Assembly: GCF_002836355.1 (NCBI RefSeq)
Contig: NZ_PJCA01000035.1
Location: forward strand, 22,197-86,196
From: Moritella sp. Urea-trap-13
GTDB lineage: Bacteria; Pseudomonadota; Gammaproteobacteria; Enterobacterales; Moritellaceae
Length of the DNA: 64,000 bases
Direction: 5' to 3'
Shown here: positions 47,932 through 57,623 of the stretch, one piece after another
Layout: each line of letters starts with the position of its first letter
Position numbering within the stretch: the stretch's first letter is position 1
Position numbers and translations under genes: made by a program
The notes under the pieces: generated by a model
Told to the model about the DNA's origin: nothing
The model's database searches: none
Seen by the model: only the letters and a program-made list of their open reading frames with translations

Positions 47932-49251
47932 TTATTTTAAAGGTGGCAAGCTACAAACCACTTTGTTTCGGCCGCTACCTTTCGCTTTGTAAAGAGCTTC
48001 ATCTGCGCGTGCAATCATTTCTGTTATCCGCTCTTGCCCCATTTGAGCGACACCAATACTGCACGTTAGCGACTTGTGATGGCACCATTCATGCAACTCG
48101 ATGATGTGTCGAAGTGTTTCGGCTTTATTCATCGCCTGCTCGTTATTGGTTTCAGGAAAGAACACGATAAATTCTTCTCCGCCCCAACGAACTAAAAAAT
48201 CATTGTTGCGAATATTCGTCGATATCACGAGTACAAACTCACGTAAAATATCGTCACCGACTTGATGACCATATTCATCGTTAACATTTTTAAAATAATC
48301 AATATCGATAAACAGCGCCGAGAAATCTTGGTTTCCCCAGCGAACTTCCTGAGCCATTTTTTTTAACCAATCCTGTACCGCATTTCGATTTAGTGCTCCG
48401 GTGAGTGGATCTCTATTGGCTAATGCGGAAAATTTGACGTTGGTTTCGGTTAAGTTCTGATTTAATTTAAACAGACGTCCTGCCCTTTGATGACTTTTTT
48501 TCAGTCTTCGATACAACTTACTTTGTTCATATAATATAAAACCGATTATTAATAATAGCCAGGTATACAAAAGCCCCTTGAGTAAGGTGGATTCTTCGAT
48601 CCATACGCCTTGAAATTCAATGCTATTGATGATGATTTCAAAGCTTCCTTCGGTGACTCCGGATGCCGTGGCAATTTCAATAATTGGTACGTTGGAAAAA
48701 TCAGAGGATGCGTGCTCAAGATCGACATTATTATCAGCTATCCACCAGGTCAATACCTGGAAAGTATCAAGCGTAATGGCTTTTGCGCCGTCGCCAAAAC
48801 CTGGAGGGTATTCAATACCATTGAATTTTAATGAGGTTCGCTCATCCGCACGGGTATAGGCAGGATGACTATTACGGATATATACACGTAGCCGTTTATT
48901 AGCATGCGTGGTGGTATAATCAATATCAAGACTGATTTTATTATATTCCGAGAAATCGATGCCTTGAAAAATACTATCTGAAAGACTGATCTCTAACTCA
49001 CAATATGGCCATGGATAATTAGAGTCTTTAACGACTTCACAAGTCAGGTAAACTTTGCCATCTTTAAAATTAATTGCAGAACTGCTTAAACCACCTTTAC
49101 TGCTATCATCGATATTGGTAAAGCTGAACTTGTCAGGCGTGACTGTATAGGTTTTAGTATTAGCGCGGAAATGATACCAAACTAAAATAACTAAGGTAAC
49201 GATCACTATGCCTATCGTTATTTTCTGAACATTTCGCACGACTAACTCCAT
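47932..49251 (-). CDS. Membrane diguanylate cyclase with periplasmic beta-rich sensor
   Basis: 439 residues from ATG 49251 (MELVVRNVQK); a TTG three codons earlier is possible, and no good ribosome site is visible for either. Membrane helices at about 10-27 and 225-245 enclose a periplasmic region (30-220) rich in beta strands and Asp/Tyr, with carbohydrate-binding-module-like composition. A short coiled stalk leads to GGDEF (about 275-439). The active motif is VRWGGEEFIVFF, and RNND five residues upstream gives an RxxD inhibitory site. It should make c-di-GMP at the inner membrane. The sensor ligand is unknown. It is monocistronic. Confidence 0.88.
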   Translation of the reverse strand: MELVVRNVQKITIGIVIVTLVILVWYHFRANTKTYTVTPDKFSFTNIDDSSKGGLSSSAINFKDGKVYLTCEVVKDSNYPWPYCELEISLSDSIFQGIDFSEYNKISLDIDYTTTHANKRLRVYIRNSHPAYTRADERTSLKFNGIEYPPGFGDGAKAITLDTFQVLTWWIADNNVDLEHASSDFSNVPIIEIATASGVTEGSFEIIINSIEFQGVWIEESTLLKGLLYTWLLLIIGFILYEQSKLYRRLKKSHQRAGRLFKLNQNLTETNVKFSALANRDPLTGALNRNAVQDWLKKMAQEVRWGNQDFSALFIDIDYFKNVNDEYGHQVGDDILREFVLVISTNIRNNDFLVRWGGEEFIVFFPETNNEQAMNKAETLRHIIELHEWCHHKSLTCSIGVAQMGQERITEMIARADEALYKAKGSGRNKVVCSLPPLK

Positions 49252-49260
49252 TGGCGACAA

Positions 49261-49651
49261 CTCGTCTTATGTTTTTAATATTATAGAATGAAGTTATTAA
49301 TAAAAAATATAATAATGATAATTTCATACATATGAAGTATGACATGTGCTGACAGTGGTTATCTTTTGGCCTGATCCACTAAATCGTAAATTAAAATCTT
49401 AAGGCATTGATATGAAAAGTTATTGATAAATAATATAATAACAAATATCGTACTTAGTGTTTATCTTGTTATATTTATTTTAATGTAAATGGAGGTTGTT
49501 GCTGAAGTAGTATTAATTTGGCTGACTAAAAGATGAGCGTTAATTCGGCGACTTAGCCAATATTGAAATATACAATTGTTTACAAACTATTGTATATTGT
49601 CAGAATAACTCATTAGTTAAATGAGTATTATATTTATCTTTCGGAGCTATT
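49261..49651. other. Noncoding gap between the cyclase and psiE-like genes
   Basis: About 390 bp, AT-rich, promoters of two divergent genes. I see no further structure that I can support. Confidence 0.5.
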
Positions 49652-50065
49652 ATGCCATCTCATTTACCAAAGAAATTTAGTCATGTTTTCTTAAAGTTAT
49701 TTAGTTATATCGAAGCTGTCCTGTTGGTTGCAATTACACTGGCAACCATATTTGCGATGGCAAATGACTTCTATCATGTTTATGAATTACGCACGGTAAA
49801 GTTAACTGATATCTTGCTCATGTTTATTTATCTTGAAGTACTGGCAATGATCCAGCAGTTTGTGGTGAATGGTAAGATCCCAGTTCGCTATCCTATTTAT
49901 ATCGCGATGATGGCTATTGCCCGCTATGTCACACTTGGGATGAAAGAATTACAGAGTTTAGATGTTGTTTGGCTGTCAATGGCTGCATTAGTATTGGCTA
50001 TAGCAACCGTTATCATCCGTGCTGGCCATTTTTACTGGCCGTATAAATCATTGGGCGACGAATAA
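49652..50065 (+). CDS. PsiE-family membrane protein
   Basis: 137 residues with four membrane helices (about 20-40, 58-78, 85-103, 112-132). The segments FSYIEAVLLVAITLATIFAMANDFYHVYELRTVKLTDILLMFIYLEVLAMIQQFVVNGKIPVRYPIYIAMMAIARYVTLGMKEL match phosphate-starvation-inducible PsiE proteins when read piecewise. PsiE is an inner-membrane protein of unknown function induced by phosphate starvation in E. coli. ATG follows TTTCGGAGCTATT. No Pho box could be confirmed. Confidence 0.88.
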   Translation: MPSHLPKKFSHVFLKLFSYIEAVLLVAITLATIFAMANDFYHVYELRTVKLTDILLMFIYLEVLAMIQQFVVNGKIPVRYPIYIAMMAIARYVTLGMKELQSLDVVWLSMAALVLAIATVIIRAGHFYWPYKSLGDE

Positions 50066-50093
50066 TAACGTTCTCAGTTTTACTTTATTCAAT

Positions 50094-51011
50094 CTAGTCT
50101 TTTACACACATAGCTGAAGTCTGTAGCGGTTTCTGCATCGCCGCTATGACAGTCGCAGGTGATTGGCTAAATGTTTTACTTAATGACCCACTATTTAGTT
50201 TGTTTTCTAAATAGTGGGTATAATCACTGACTTTATGTTCAGCATAAGCCACCGGATAACTGGCTTTACATGATTGATACCACTGCACATAATTGTCAAA
50301 GAATTGAGCTGCGTTATCAGCAGGCATTGCCGACATCAAGTTGGCCATATTACGGCTAACTTGAAAGTGCTGGTAATCAATCGGCGTATTCCAAAAACCA
50401 CCCCAGTATAAAAAACCGTTATCAGCAAACGTCGTTATTACATCTTCCGCAAAACCTTGACGTTGATCTTTACCATATCTAAATTGCATTCTATTGGCAT
50501 ATTTAGCCCCATCTTCAGGCTTGAAATTAGCGCTACCTTGTTCACCAAACTCAACAAACGGATTTTGTTTGGGGTTAATATCTATAGCTAACCCATAGGC
50601 ATGAATAGAGAGTGAACGCTTACCTGCAATAGGGCGGTAGTTAAATGCAGAGGTATTGTTATCAGCCATGGATAAATCGTCATTGCCTTGGTAATGACGT
50701 ATTGGCTGGGCTTTATTGATAGGGAATTTCAAGGTATATAAGCGCTCAAAAATAGTCGCGATATACGGTGCAACCGCATCCATGACGATAATTGAACCAT
50801 TATTGTGTTGCTGATCTTGGAAATCGATATAGTCGAACTGCACTTGCTTTAAACGCGCACATTGTACTGGTGCAGCAGCGGACATGACGCCTGCTGTTAC
50901 CATCGCGTTGCAGTCAATGTCTGAGAGTTCAGAGATGCTCGCTGCCGAGACTGGAATGAGGGTATTACCAATTAGAAGCGATATTAACCTTTTAAAACAA
51001 TATGTTGACAT
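50094..51011 (-). CDS. Extensin-like/M15-type D-Ala-D-Ala carboxypeptidase family protein
   Basis: 305 residues with a signal peptide (about 1-24, ending VSAAS). Zinc-site motifs of the M15/extensin-like peptidases are visible: SIHAYGLAIDINP gives the SxHxxGxAxD pattern (His and Asp ligands) and DYQHFQ gives the last His. The likely role is trimming peptidoglycan stem peptides in the periplasm. It has a long C-terminal extension (about 235-305) with three cysteines. It is monocistronic and converges on the psiE-like gene. Confidence 0.85.
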   Translation of the reverse strand: MSTYCFKRLISLLIGNTLIPVSAASISELSDIDCNAMVTAGVMSAAAPVQCARLKQVQFDYIDFQDQQHNNGSIIVMDAVAPYIATIFERLYTLKFPINKAQPIRHYQGNDDLSMADNNTSAFNYRPIAGKRSLSIHAYGLAIDINPKQNPFVEFGEQGSANFKPEDGAKYANRMQFRYGKDQRQGFAEDVITTFADNGFLYWGGFWNTPIDYQHFQVSRNMANLMSAMPADNAAQFFDNYVQWYQSCKASYPVAYAEHKVSDYTHYLENKLNSGSLSKTFSQSPATVIAAMQKPLQTSAMCVKD

Positions 51012-51200
51012 ATAAACCCATGCATTAAGTCGTGTGTGATGAGTATCTTAACGTGGATATGATAAATGTAAATATGCTGTAGCCTAGTGCAGCGTGCTTT
51101 GTCGTACATTATCTTGATTTTATAACCTATACTGGATGAGACAGGGTTGATTGAAGCGCTGTGTATTGGCAGTGTGTACATATAAAATAAGGAAATATGA

Positions 51201-51509
51201 ATGTATAAAATAATTGCAATAGCATTATTTGCCAGCTCGCTTGCTGGTTGTGAAACGTCTTCTCAAGCTTACAGTATGGCGCAGCAAGGTGCGGATGCTT
51301 TTACCTGTCCAGAGATCAGTAAAGCATTTACCGCGTATGAAGCTGATCGTCAGTCTGCATCGGCGTTAACGGTTATCGCGCCACTTATATCGGCAGATAT
51401 TGGTACGATGACCGAAGGCGCTGTCACCACGACAGATAGTTATTATGCACAGGCTAAATCAAGTGCGAACGTAGCACTGTTGCTTAAAGGTTGCTCACCA
51501 ATTCAATAA
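51201..51509 (+). CDS. Small lipoprotein of unknown function
   Basis: 102 residues. Signal MYKIIAIALFASSLAGC gives lipidated Cys17. The rest is alanine- and serine-rich, mostly helical, and has two further cysteines (TCPEISKAF and KGCSPIQ), which could form a disulphide. ATG follows AAGGAAATATGA. It resembles no family I can name. It stands alone between the M15 and RNase H genes. Confidence 0.65.
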   Translation: MYKIIAIALFASSLAGCETSSQAYSMAQQGADAFTCPEISKAFTAYEADRQSASALTVIAPLISADIGTMTEGAVTTTDSYYAQAKSSANVALLLKGCSPIQ

Positions 51510-51641
51510 ATTATCTTGATGTTAGTGGTTTATTTCGGATGATGAAAACAAGCTGGCAGTGATGTTATTCACTGTGAATAATAAACAAGCCAGTTTGTTT
51601 TGTTTTTGAGGGGCTGAATATAGTTTTACACCGGGAATCAA

Positions 51642-52436
51642 TTAACCCGATGGCATCGCTAGAATGTCAGCAATGTTAATACTGTTAGTATATTGCACAA
51701 ATTTTGGCTCTTGCTGAGTTCGTGCTAGTACAGCCATACGATCCGACAATTCATTGCCTTCAATATTGGCATGGCCTTTAACATGAGAAATAATTAAATT
51801 AGATTTTAATTGCTCGTATAAGCTAAAGCATTGTTGAATAACAGCAAGGTTTTTAATTTCTTCGTTTTTACCGCGTTTCCAACCTTTATTTTTCCAACCT
51901 TTTGCCCATTTAGTTATGCAATCAATTGAGTATCTTGAGTCAGATAAGATTTGTACGGTTTTACCCTGTTCAATATGTGGGGCGGCTAAGCGGAATGAAA
52001 CTAATAAACCATTTAACTCTGCGGAGTTGTTGGTACCATTCTCTTCGTATAAACCGAACCATAATTGCGAAAGTTTATCTTTTTCATAAACTGCCACGCC
52101 GGTGCCCGATTTACCAGGGTTCGGAGAACAAGCTCCATCACAGTAAATATTGAAGTCAGCGACTTGTGGCGCTGCGGATAAAATTGATTTTGGAGCGCCG
52201 GCTGGACGTGTTGTTTTTGGTTTAACGCCAGACCCCGTCGCATCATCTTTTGCGAATGAGCGTTTCATTAATGCGCGAGTATAGGTTGAGGCGAATGCTT
52301 GGTCTGCTTCATCTTTTGACGGAAAACCCATATATTGAGCATCACTGCGGCCATCAATTTGTGCTTTAGTTTCAGACCAGTTATCAAATACCCCAGCCTT
52401 CACACCTTTCCATACTACGTAATGTTTTTTACTCAT
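51642..52436 (-). CDS. Ribonuclease H with N-terminal viroplasmin domain
   Basis: 264 residues. An N-terminal caulimovirus-viroplasmin/RNase H1 N-domain (2-50, KHYVVWKGVKAGVFDNWSETKAQIDGRSDAQYMGF) binds RNA-DNA hybrids. A linker precedes the catalytic domain (about 93-255) with the four acidic residues: Asp in NIYCDGACSPNPG, Glu in NSAELNGLL, Asp in LSDSRYSIDC and Asp in ELSDRMAVLA, plus the His in VKGHANIEGN. It removes RNA from hybrids in the cytosol. This two-domain type differs from the single-domain E. coli RnhA (155). It is monocistronic. Confidence 0.93.
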   Translation of the reverse strand: MSKKHYVVWKGVKAGVFDNWSETKAQIDGRSDAQYMGFPSKDEADQAFASTYTRALMKRSFAKDDATGSGVKPKTTRPAGAPKSILSAAPQVADFNIYCDGACSPNPGKSGTGVAVYEKDKLSQLWFGLYEENGTNNSAELNGLLVSFRLAAPHIEQGKTVQILSDSRYSIDCITKWAKGWKNKGWKRGKNEEIKNLAVIQQCFSLYEQLKSNLIISHVKGHANIEGNELSDRMAVLARTQQEPKFVQYTNSINIADILAMPSG

Positions 52437-52576
52437 AATTTAATTCAATACTCTCAAAGTTTCATAACGGCATAATAACAGCTAAATAATAAATGTCTTA
52501 CCTACAAAATACCAAGGATAACCTCAGCCTTGTAGATAAATCAGTCTTTATGCCGTGATACACGCTTAAATAGTCG

Positions 52577-53518
52577 TTATATCTTTTCGCTTTCGATAAA
52601 GGTCTTGATTAAACGTACGACTATTTCAGATTGCTCATTGGTGACGCCATGGCCAGTGTTTGGAATGATAACAAGGGGTGCTTGGATTTTTTTACTGAGA
52701 TAAATACCGTCTTCGATAGGGAAAATACGATCTTTTTCACCCCAAATTAGGAGTGTCGGTGTTGATGATAGGGGCGCTTGCAGTAACGCATTTCGATCTG
52801 CAGGTAGCGATTGGATCATGGCTACTTTCTGCTTATGCCAAGCGGCAAAGTAAGTTTGGTAAATTTGGTCGGCAACAAAATCTGGCATCATTTTAGGTTC
52901 AACGAAAGTGCCATCAAATAAACGACGTAATTCATCGCTGTTCTTTGGTACAAAGAAGTCCTCTGGGTTATCAACAGCAAAACGGGTGTTTAACGCACCA
53001 AGATCATCATCACTGAAGTAGGGACCTGGGCTGGCTATAATAATAGCGTTATTAATCTGACGGTTTTCGTGAGGACTGTTATTCATCATATTGAAGGTAA
53101 CAAAGCCACCATAGGAAATACTGGCGATGTTGATATTATCAAGCTGCAGTTGGTTCACTAGCTGCCATATAGCCTGTGTTCCTGTGGTGAGGTTGGCTTC
53201 ACCGGCACTAAAAGAATCACCAAACCAAGCGAGGTCTGGTGCAATAACATCATAATCTGCGCTTAAGGCAAGCATTTCATCTTTCCAAGTGGTAATGGCG
53301 TTACCACCAAATCCATGGATTAATAATAGTGGTTGGCCTTTGCCCCCGCGCCAATAGCTCAAAGTACCGCCTTCATCTAGGCTAATATCTTGTTGTGTAA
53401 AACCAACCGCTTTAAGGCTGTCCTCATCACTGCCTATTTTCCATTTTACCAGTGAACAACCACTTAATAGTGAGAAACATATACAGACAATAAATAATTT
53501 TAGCTTGTTTGAAATCAT
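52577..53518 (-). CDS. Alpha/beta-hydrolase lipoprotein
   Basis: 313 residues from ATG 53518 (MISNKLKLFIVCICFSLLSGC), chosen over an in-frame ATG at 53557 because it follows AATAGGCCTAACGAT and starts directly in a signal. Lipobox LLSGC anchors it in the envelope. Triad: nucleophile Ser in IASISYGGFV, Asp in LLIWGEKDRIFP, His in NTGHGVTNE. The elbow reads SxSxG in place of GxSxG, so the first glycine is lost. Oxyanion motif HGFGGN is normal. Substrate unknown; esterase or lipase-like. It is monocistronic. Confidence 0.85.
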   Translation of the reverse strand: MISNKLKLFIVCICFSLLSGCSLVKWKIGSDEDSLKAVGFTQQDISLDEGGTLSYWRGGKGQPLLLIHGFGGNAITTWKDEMLALSADYDVIAPDLAWFGDSFSAGEANLTTGTQAIWQLVNQLQLDNINIASISYGGFVTFNMMNNSPHENRQINNAIIIASPGPYFSDDDLGALNTRFAVDNPEDFFVPKNSDELRRLFDGTFVEPKMMPDFVADQIYQTYFAAWHKQKVAMIQSLPADRNALLQAPLSSTPTLLIWGEKDRIFPIEDGIYLSKKIQAPLVIIPNTGHGVTNEQSEIVVRLIKTFIESEKI

Positions 53519-53631
53519 ATCGTTAGGCCTATTACACAGGAAAGAGAAACCATACATGAGATTGATGATAAATAAAATAACATTGCTATCACTTAGTGAT
53601 GAAGATCTCCGTAGCGGGCGGGGGAAGTAAA

Positions 53632-53671
53632 CAAAAAAAAGCCTGCCGTTATCATCTGATGCAGGCAGGCT
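53632..53671 (-). terminator. Strong minus-strand terminator of the DUF2750 gene
   Basis: AGCCTGCC and GGCAGGCT arms with a 16-nt loop are followed on the minus strand by eight T residues, 21 bp past the gene. Confidence 0.9.
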
Positions 53672-53692
53672 GTTAGAATTATTATTTGGCGA

Positions 53693-54085
53693 TTAGCTGT
53701 TTTTCTTCAGTTGTTTCTGTAATGCCATATCAAATTCATCAGGGAACATAATAAGGCCTTCGTCTTGAAGATTAGGAAAAATAACTAGTGCTAAATCATC
53801 ATCCATTAGGCCTGATGTCCAACGGCTTTGCCATTTAGCTAATGAGATCGATTCTGTTTTACAGTCTTTCCATTCGCCAGTTGCCCATGATTGTGCAAAT
53901 TCAGCGTTAGGCCATACAGGAACACAATCTTCGTCTTCATTGTTTAGCATTACGCAGCCATGCTCATCCGTTAGGATCCAGATCTGACGTTCGCTAGTTA
54001 CTTCTTTTAATAAATAGCTTAGACGTTTTTCTGCATCATAAGCTTGAATTGTCGCGATTTGGTTGCTATCGAGAGTCTTTGACAT
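53693..54085 (-). CDS. DUF2750-family protein
   Basis: 130 residues. The sequence RQIWILTDEHGCVMLNNEDEDCVPVWPNAEFAQSWATGEW, read in pieces, matches DUF2750, a small cytosolic family of gammaproteobacteria with unknown function. It has aromatic-rich segments but no signal peptide or membrane helix. ATG at 54085 (MSKTLDSNQIATIQAYDAEKRLSYLLKEV). The gap to the upstream b562-type gene on the same strand is about 100 bp, so co-transcription is possible. Confidence 0.8.
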   Translation of the reverse strand: MSKTLDSNQIATIQAYDAEKRLSYLLKEVTSERQIWILTDEHGCVMLNNEDEDCVPVWPNAEFAQSWATGEWKDCKTESISLAKWQSRWTSGLMDDDLALVIFPNLQDEGLIMFPDEFDMALQKQLKKNS

Positions 54086-54186
54086 TTAATCTGTTCCTAC
54101 ATTCTATGAAGATATGTTTAGCAAAATAACGGCATTATGACCGTCAAATAACGTATATAAGTGTTTATATTAGCGGCTGCTCAGTA

Positions 54187-54594
54187 TTAACCGAAAATAA
54201 GCTGCCATACGCTTGGTTTACTTTTCTTGTGGTATTCTTTTCTTAAGCTATCAACATCTTCTAGTTTGCTTTTGGCAACCGTAAGATTTTCTTCGGTAAT
54301 ATCGGTTTGTTGAATGCTGTTCAATATTGATTCTACTTTATCCAAACCTTGATGTGACATTTCTGCACGATCAGGTGAAAAGTTATAGCTTTGCGCTACG
54401 GCTAGCATTTTACTCATTTCATCAATACGAGTAGTGAATTCATCCGCTGATGTTGTTTTCATTGCTTGAGTATACGCTAATCTCATTTGCTTCATGGTCA
54501 CTTTAAGCTCGATGTTGTCTATCTCAGCACTGTTTACTAAAGTTGAAAACAATAAACTGATTATAAGTCCTAGCTGAGCAATGCGATTCTTCAT
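54187..54594 (-). CDS. Cytochrome b562-family periplasmic protein
   Basis: 135 residues with a signal peptide (MKNRIAQLGLIISLLFSTLVNSA). The mature four-helix part begins EIDNIELKVTMKQM, placing a Met where cytochrome b562 has its axial Met, and ends LRKEYHKKSK, with His in the place of the axial His (b562 ends RNAYHQKYR). Both heme ligands are therefore plausible. No CxxCH motif is present, so the heme would be non-covalent. Helices two and three are diverged. The family role is uncertain, perhaps electron buffering. Confidence 0.7.
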   Translation of the reverse strand: MKNRIAQLGLIISLLFSTLVNSAEIDNIELKVTMKQMRLAYTQAMKTTSADEFTTRIDEMSKMLAVAQSYNFSPDRAEMSHQGLDKVESILNSIQQTDITEENLTVAKSKLEDVDSLRKEYHKKSKPSVWQLIFG

Positions 54595-54676
54595 GATCTA
54601 TTATCCATATTCATAAGTAATGATTAAATACTGCCATTAACAATAAGTGTAATAACAGTCAGGTCCGTGCGCGAGA

Positions 54677-54904
54677 TTAATCGCGATATACATTTTCGAA
54701 TGTTTTAATTGAGAATCCACGTAATACTTGGTCACCAATCTTAAGCGTTGGTACGCCACGACCACCAATAGCGGCTAATTCTTTACTGCCGCGTGGGTCG
54801 TTTACACTGCATAAACGATACGGGATCCTTTTTTCATCTAAGTAGCGCTTCGCCGTATCGCAATTTGGACACTTTTTCTGTGTATATAACACGACTCTTT
54901 TCAT
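54677..54904 (-). CDS. Glutaredoxin-like protein
   Basis: 75 residues. The active site CPNC sits near the start (VLYTQKKCPNCDTAKRYLDEKRIPYRLCSV), followed by GGRGVPTLKIGDQVLRGFS, the cis-Pro and GSH-binding segment. It is a single-domain thioredoxin-fold oxidoreductase, shorter than E. coli GrxC (83), probably glutathione-dependent. It is cytosolic. The gap to the cytochrome-type gene is 82 bp, same strand. Confidence 0.88.
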   Translation of the reverse strand: MKRVVLYTQKKCPNCDTAKRYLDEKRIPYRLCSVNDPRGSKELAAIGGRGVPTLKIGDQVLRGFSIKTFENVYRD

Positions 54905-55161
54905 TTTAGCCCCACAAGGTACATCGTAAAAACCGCATTATAGCAAGCTAGCCCTGATTGACAATGTATCAATATGGCCAAATGATTTGAAATACACTTC
55001 TTTACAACATGACGAAAAATGCAACGCCTGATTAGCCGTTTTTACTGTTTGATTTATACACATTATTCTTCCGGCATGCTGGATGTGTTAGTGCGTTTAG
55101 GTTTCAAGCTGAGGAGCAGGTATACTGTAATTATAAACATGACATTTGAAGAAAATTGACT

Positions 55162-55683
55162 ATGAGCATTATTCTTGGCATTGATCCCGGTTCGCGTATC
55201 ACCGGGTATGGCGTGATCCAACATATACACGGCAAGTTCCAATATTTGGGTAGCGGTTGTATCCGCACCTCTGGTGAGAACTTACCGGAAAGATTAAAGC
55301 AAATTCATGCGGGTGTGAGTGAAATCATTATTCAATTCCAGCCCGATAAATTTGCCATTGAAGATGTATTCATGGGTAAAAATGCGGCATCGGCATTGAA
55401 GTTGGGTCAAGCCCGTGGTGCCGCTATTGTTGCTGCGGTATCAAATGATTTGGAAGTGGGGGAGTATACCGCCCGTCAGATCAAGCAAGCCGTCGTAGGT
55501 AACGGTGGCGCGGATAAAGAACAAGTCCAGCAAATGGTGGTGAATCTACTCAAGTTACCTGGTACGCCACAAGCGGATGCTGCTGATGGACTGGCTGTGG
55601 CATTATGCCATGCGCAGAGTTTACGTACTTTGATAAATATGGCGGGTAAAGTCAAAGGAACAGCACGCGGACGCTTCAATTAA
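55162..55683 (+). CDS. ruvC: Holliday junction resolvase RuvC
   Basis: 173 residues from ATG 55162 ([18 protein letters not shown]), as long as E. coli RuvC; an in-frame TTG six bases earlier is less likely. Catalytic acids: Asp in LGIDPGSR, Glu in [23 protein letters not shown], and Asp residues in [15 protein letters not shown]. It cuts Holliday junctions during recombination repair. ruvA and ruvB follow on the same strand; a 105-bp gap separates ruvC from ruvA. Confidence 0.97.
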   Translation: MSIILGIDPGSRITGYGVIQHIHGKFQYLGSGCIRTSGENLPERLKQIHAGVSEIIIQFQPDKFAIEDVFMGKNAASALKLGQARGAAIVAAVSNDLEVGEYTARQIKQAVVGNGGADKEQVQQMVVNLLKLPGTPQADAADGLAVALCHAQSLRTLINMAGKVKGTARGRFN

Positions 55684-55788
55684 TAACCTTAGGTATTTTG
55701 ACGTTGAGATAAAAGATCTGGATATTTAACCAGTATTTTATTATGCTATTGAACATTATATTCGTATTTAACATGTTGGAAAATAATT

Positions 55789-56409
55789 GTGATTGGACGT
55801 TTACGTGGCACTTTATTAGAAAAGCAACCACCGGAAATTTTACTTGAAGTAAATGGTGTCGGTTATGAAGTTCAACTGCCAATGAGCTGCTTTTATGAGC
55901 TTGGTGATGTTGATAGCGAAGTGATCGTTTACACCCATTTTGTGGTTCGAGAAGACGCTCAATTGCTTTATGGCTTTAACAACAAGATGGAACGTTTAAT
56001 GTTCCGTGAATTGATTAAAGTGAACGGTGTTGGTCCTAAACTGGCGTTGGCTATTTTGTCGGGTATGACCGCCAACCAATTTGCTCACTGTGTTGAACAC
56101 GATGATATTAACAGTTTAATTAAATTACCGGGTGTCGGTAAAAAGACGGCCGAACGTTTATTAGTTGAAATGCGCGATCGCCTTAAAAACTGGGTGACGC
56201 AAGATTTATTTACCCCTGAAGCGGATAAAGCCCAACTCCAAGGCTATGGTAATACAGCATCAAATGCGATTGAAGAAGCGGAAGCGGCCTTGGTTGGTTT
56301 AGGCTATAAACCTGCGCAAGTCGCGAAGATGATCAAACAAGTTGCACAGCCAAGTATGAGTTGTGAAGATATCATTCGTCTGTCATTACGTGCCACCTTA
56401 CAGAATTAA
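55789..56409 (+). CDS. ruvA: Holliday junction branch-migration protein RuvA
   Basis: 206 residues with a GTG start ([31 protein letters not shown]). OB-fold domain (1-62), tandem helix-hairpin-helix motifs ([19 protein letters not shown] and [23 protein letters not shown]), and a C-terminal domain III (about 155-206) that contacts RuvB. It binds four-way junctions as tetramers. The gene is followed 17 bp later by ruvB. Confidence 0.97.
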   Translation: MIGRLRGTLLEKQPPEILLEVNGVGYEVQLPMSCFYELGDVDSEVIVYTHFVVREDAQLLYGFNNKMERLMFRELIKVNGVGPKLALAILSGMTANQFAHCVEHDDINSLIKLPGVGKKTAERLLVEMRDRLKNWVTQDLFTPEADKAQLQGYGNTASNAIEEAEAALVGLGYKPAQVAKMIKQVAQPSMSCEDIIRLSLRATLQN

Positions 56410-56426
56410 TTTAGGAAGTTACTTTA

Positions 56427-57434
56427 GTGATTGAAGCTGATCGATTAATTTCTAGCGGTACCGTCCGTGAAGAAGAAGTGGTAGACCGTGCCATTCGCCC
56501 GAAAATGTTGTCAGATTACCAAGGTCAGGATCACGTACGTGGTCAAATGGAAATTTTTATTGAAGCCAGTAAGCGTCGTGATGATGCACTGGATCATTTA
56601 TTAATTTTTGGACCACCTGGATTAGGTAAAACCACGTTAGCGAATATTGTCGCTAACGAAATGGGCGTAAGCATCAAAACCACGTCAGGTCCAGTATTAG
56701 AGAAAGCGGGCGATCTTGCTGCCTTGCTGACTAATCTAGAGCCCCATGACGTGTTGTTTATTGATGAAATTCATCGCTTAAATCCGTCAATTGAAGAAAT
56801 ATTATATCCGGCAATGGAAGATTATCAATTAGACCTTATGATTGGTGAAGGGCCCTCAGCCCGTTCTATTAAGCTTGATTTGCCTCCTTTTACGCTCATT
56901 GGTGCGACGACGCGAGCGGGTTCATTAACATCACCATTGCGTGATCGTTTTGGTATTGTGCAACGCCTTGAATTTTACAAAGTGGAAGATTTACAAGATA
57001 TTGTATTACGCTCGGCAAAGTGTTTAGAGTTGAATATGGACAGTGCTGGCGCGCTAGAAATAGCCAGGCGCTCACGTGGTACACCGCGAATCGCCAATCG
57101 TTTATTACGTCGTGTGCGTGATTATGCTGAAGTAAAACACGAGGGTGACATTGACGCGGAGATCGCGTCAGCGGCGTTAAGTATGCTGGACGTTGATACA
57201 TGCGGTTTTGATTACATGGACCGGAAGTTACTTATTGCCATCGTTGATACTTTCTCTGGTGGTCCGGTTGGGTTAGATAATGTTGCAGCGGCGATTGGTG
57301 AAGAACGTGAAACGATCGAAGATGTACTCGAACCTTACCTTATTCAGCAAGGTTTCTTGCAACGCACACCTCGTGGTCGGATTGCGACACAGCGTGCTTA
57401 TCTACATTTAGGTTTTGACTATCCAGAAAAATAG
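56427..57434 (+). CDS. ruvB: Holliday junction branch-migration motor RuvB
   Basis: 335 residues, GTG start after TTTAGGAAGTTACTTTA. AAA+ ATPase with Walker [19 protein letters not shown], Walker [12 protein letters not shown], sensor 1 GATTRAGSL and arginine finger region [15 protein letters not shown]-terminal winged helix (about 260-335) binds DNA. It drives branch migration with RuvA. Operon ruvC-ruvA-ruvB. No T-tract terminator follows; the inverted repeat at 57501 is the nearest structure. Confidence 0.97.
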   Translation: MIEADRLISSGTVREEEVVDRAIRPKMLSDYQGQDHVRGQMEIFIEASKRRDDALDHLLIFGPPGLGKTTLANIVANEMGVSIKTTSGPVLEKAGDLAALLTNLEPHDVLFIDEIHRLNPSIEEILYPAMEDYQLDLMIGEGPSARSIKLDLPPFTLIGATTRAGSLTSPLRDRFGIVQRLEFYKVEDLQDIVLRSAKCLELNMDSAGALEIARRSRGTPRIANRLLRRVRDYAEVKHEGDIDAEIASAALSMLDVDTCGFDYMDRKLLIAIVDTFSGGPVGLDNVAAAIGEERETIEDVLEPYLIQQGFLQRTPRGRIATQRAYLHLGFDYPEK

Positions 57435-57500
57435 TCGTAGAAACCTAATCTTGATATTAAATCAATTTCATATCTCATTTTTGTCAGGTATATTAATAAA

Positions 57501-57537
57501 CTTATAACGCTAAATGTTTTGATTGCTGCGTTATAAG
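57501..57537. promoter_or_regulatory. Inverted repeat between ruvB and ybgC
   Basis: Perfect 10-bp arms CTTATAACGC and GCGTTATAAG with a 17-nt spacer. It lies just before the earliest possible ybgC start (57543). It may be an operator, an attenuating leader or a weak terminator. Confidence 0.5.
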
Positions 57538-57623
57538 TTCGAGTGATGACCTTACAATCTCGGCTTTATGAAGCAGTGAAAAGATGCCGAATGAAGCAGA
57601 AAACAATAAAAAGCGAAATGGTA

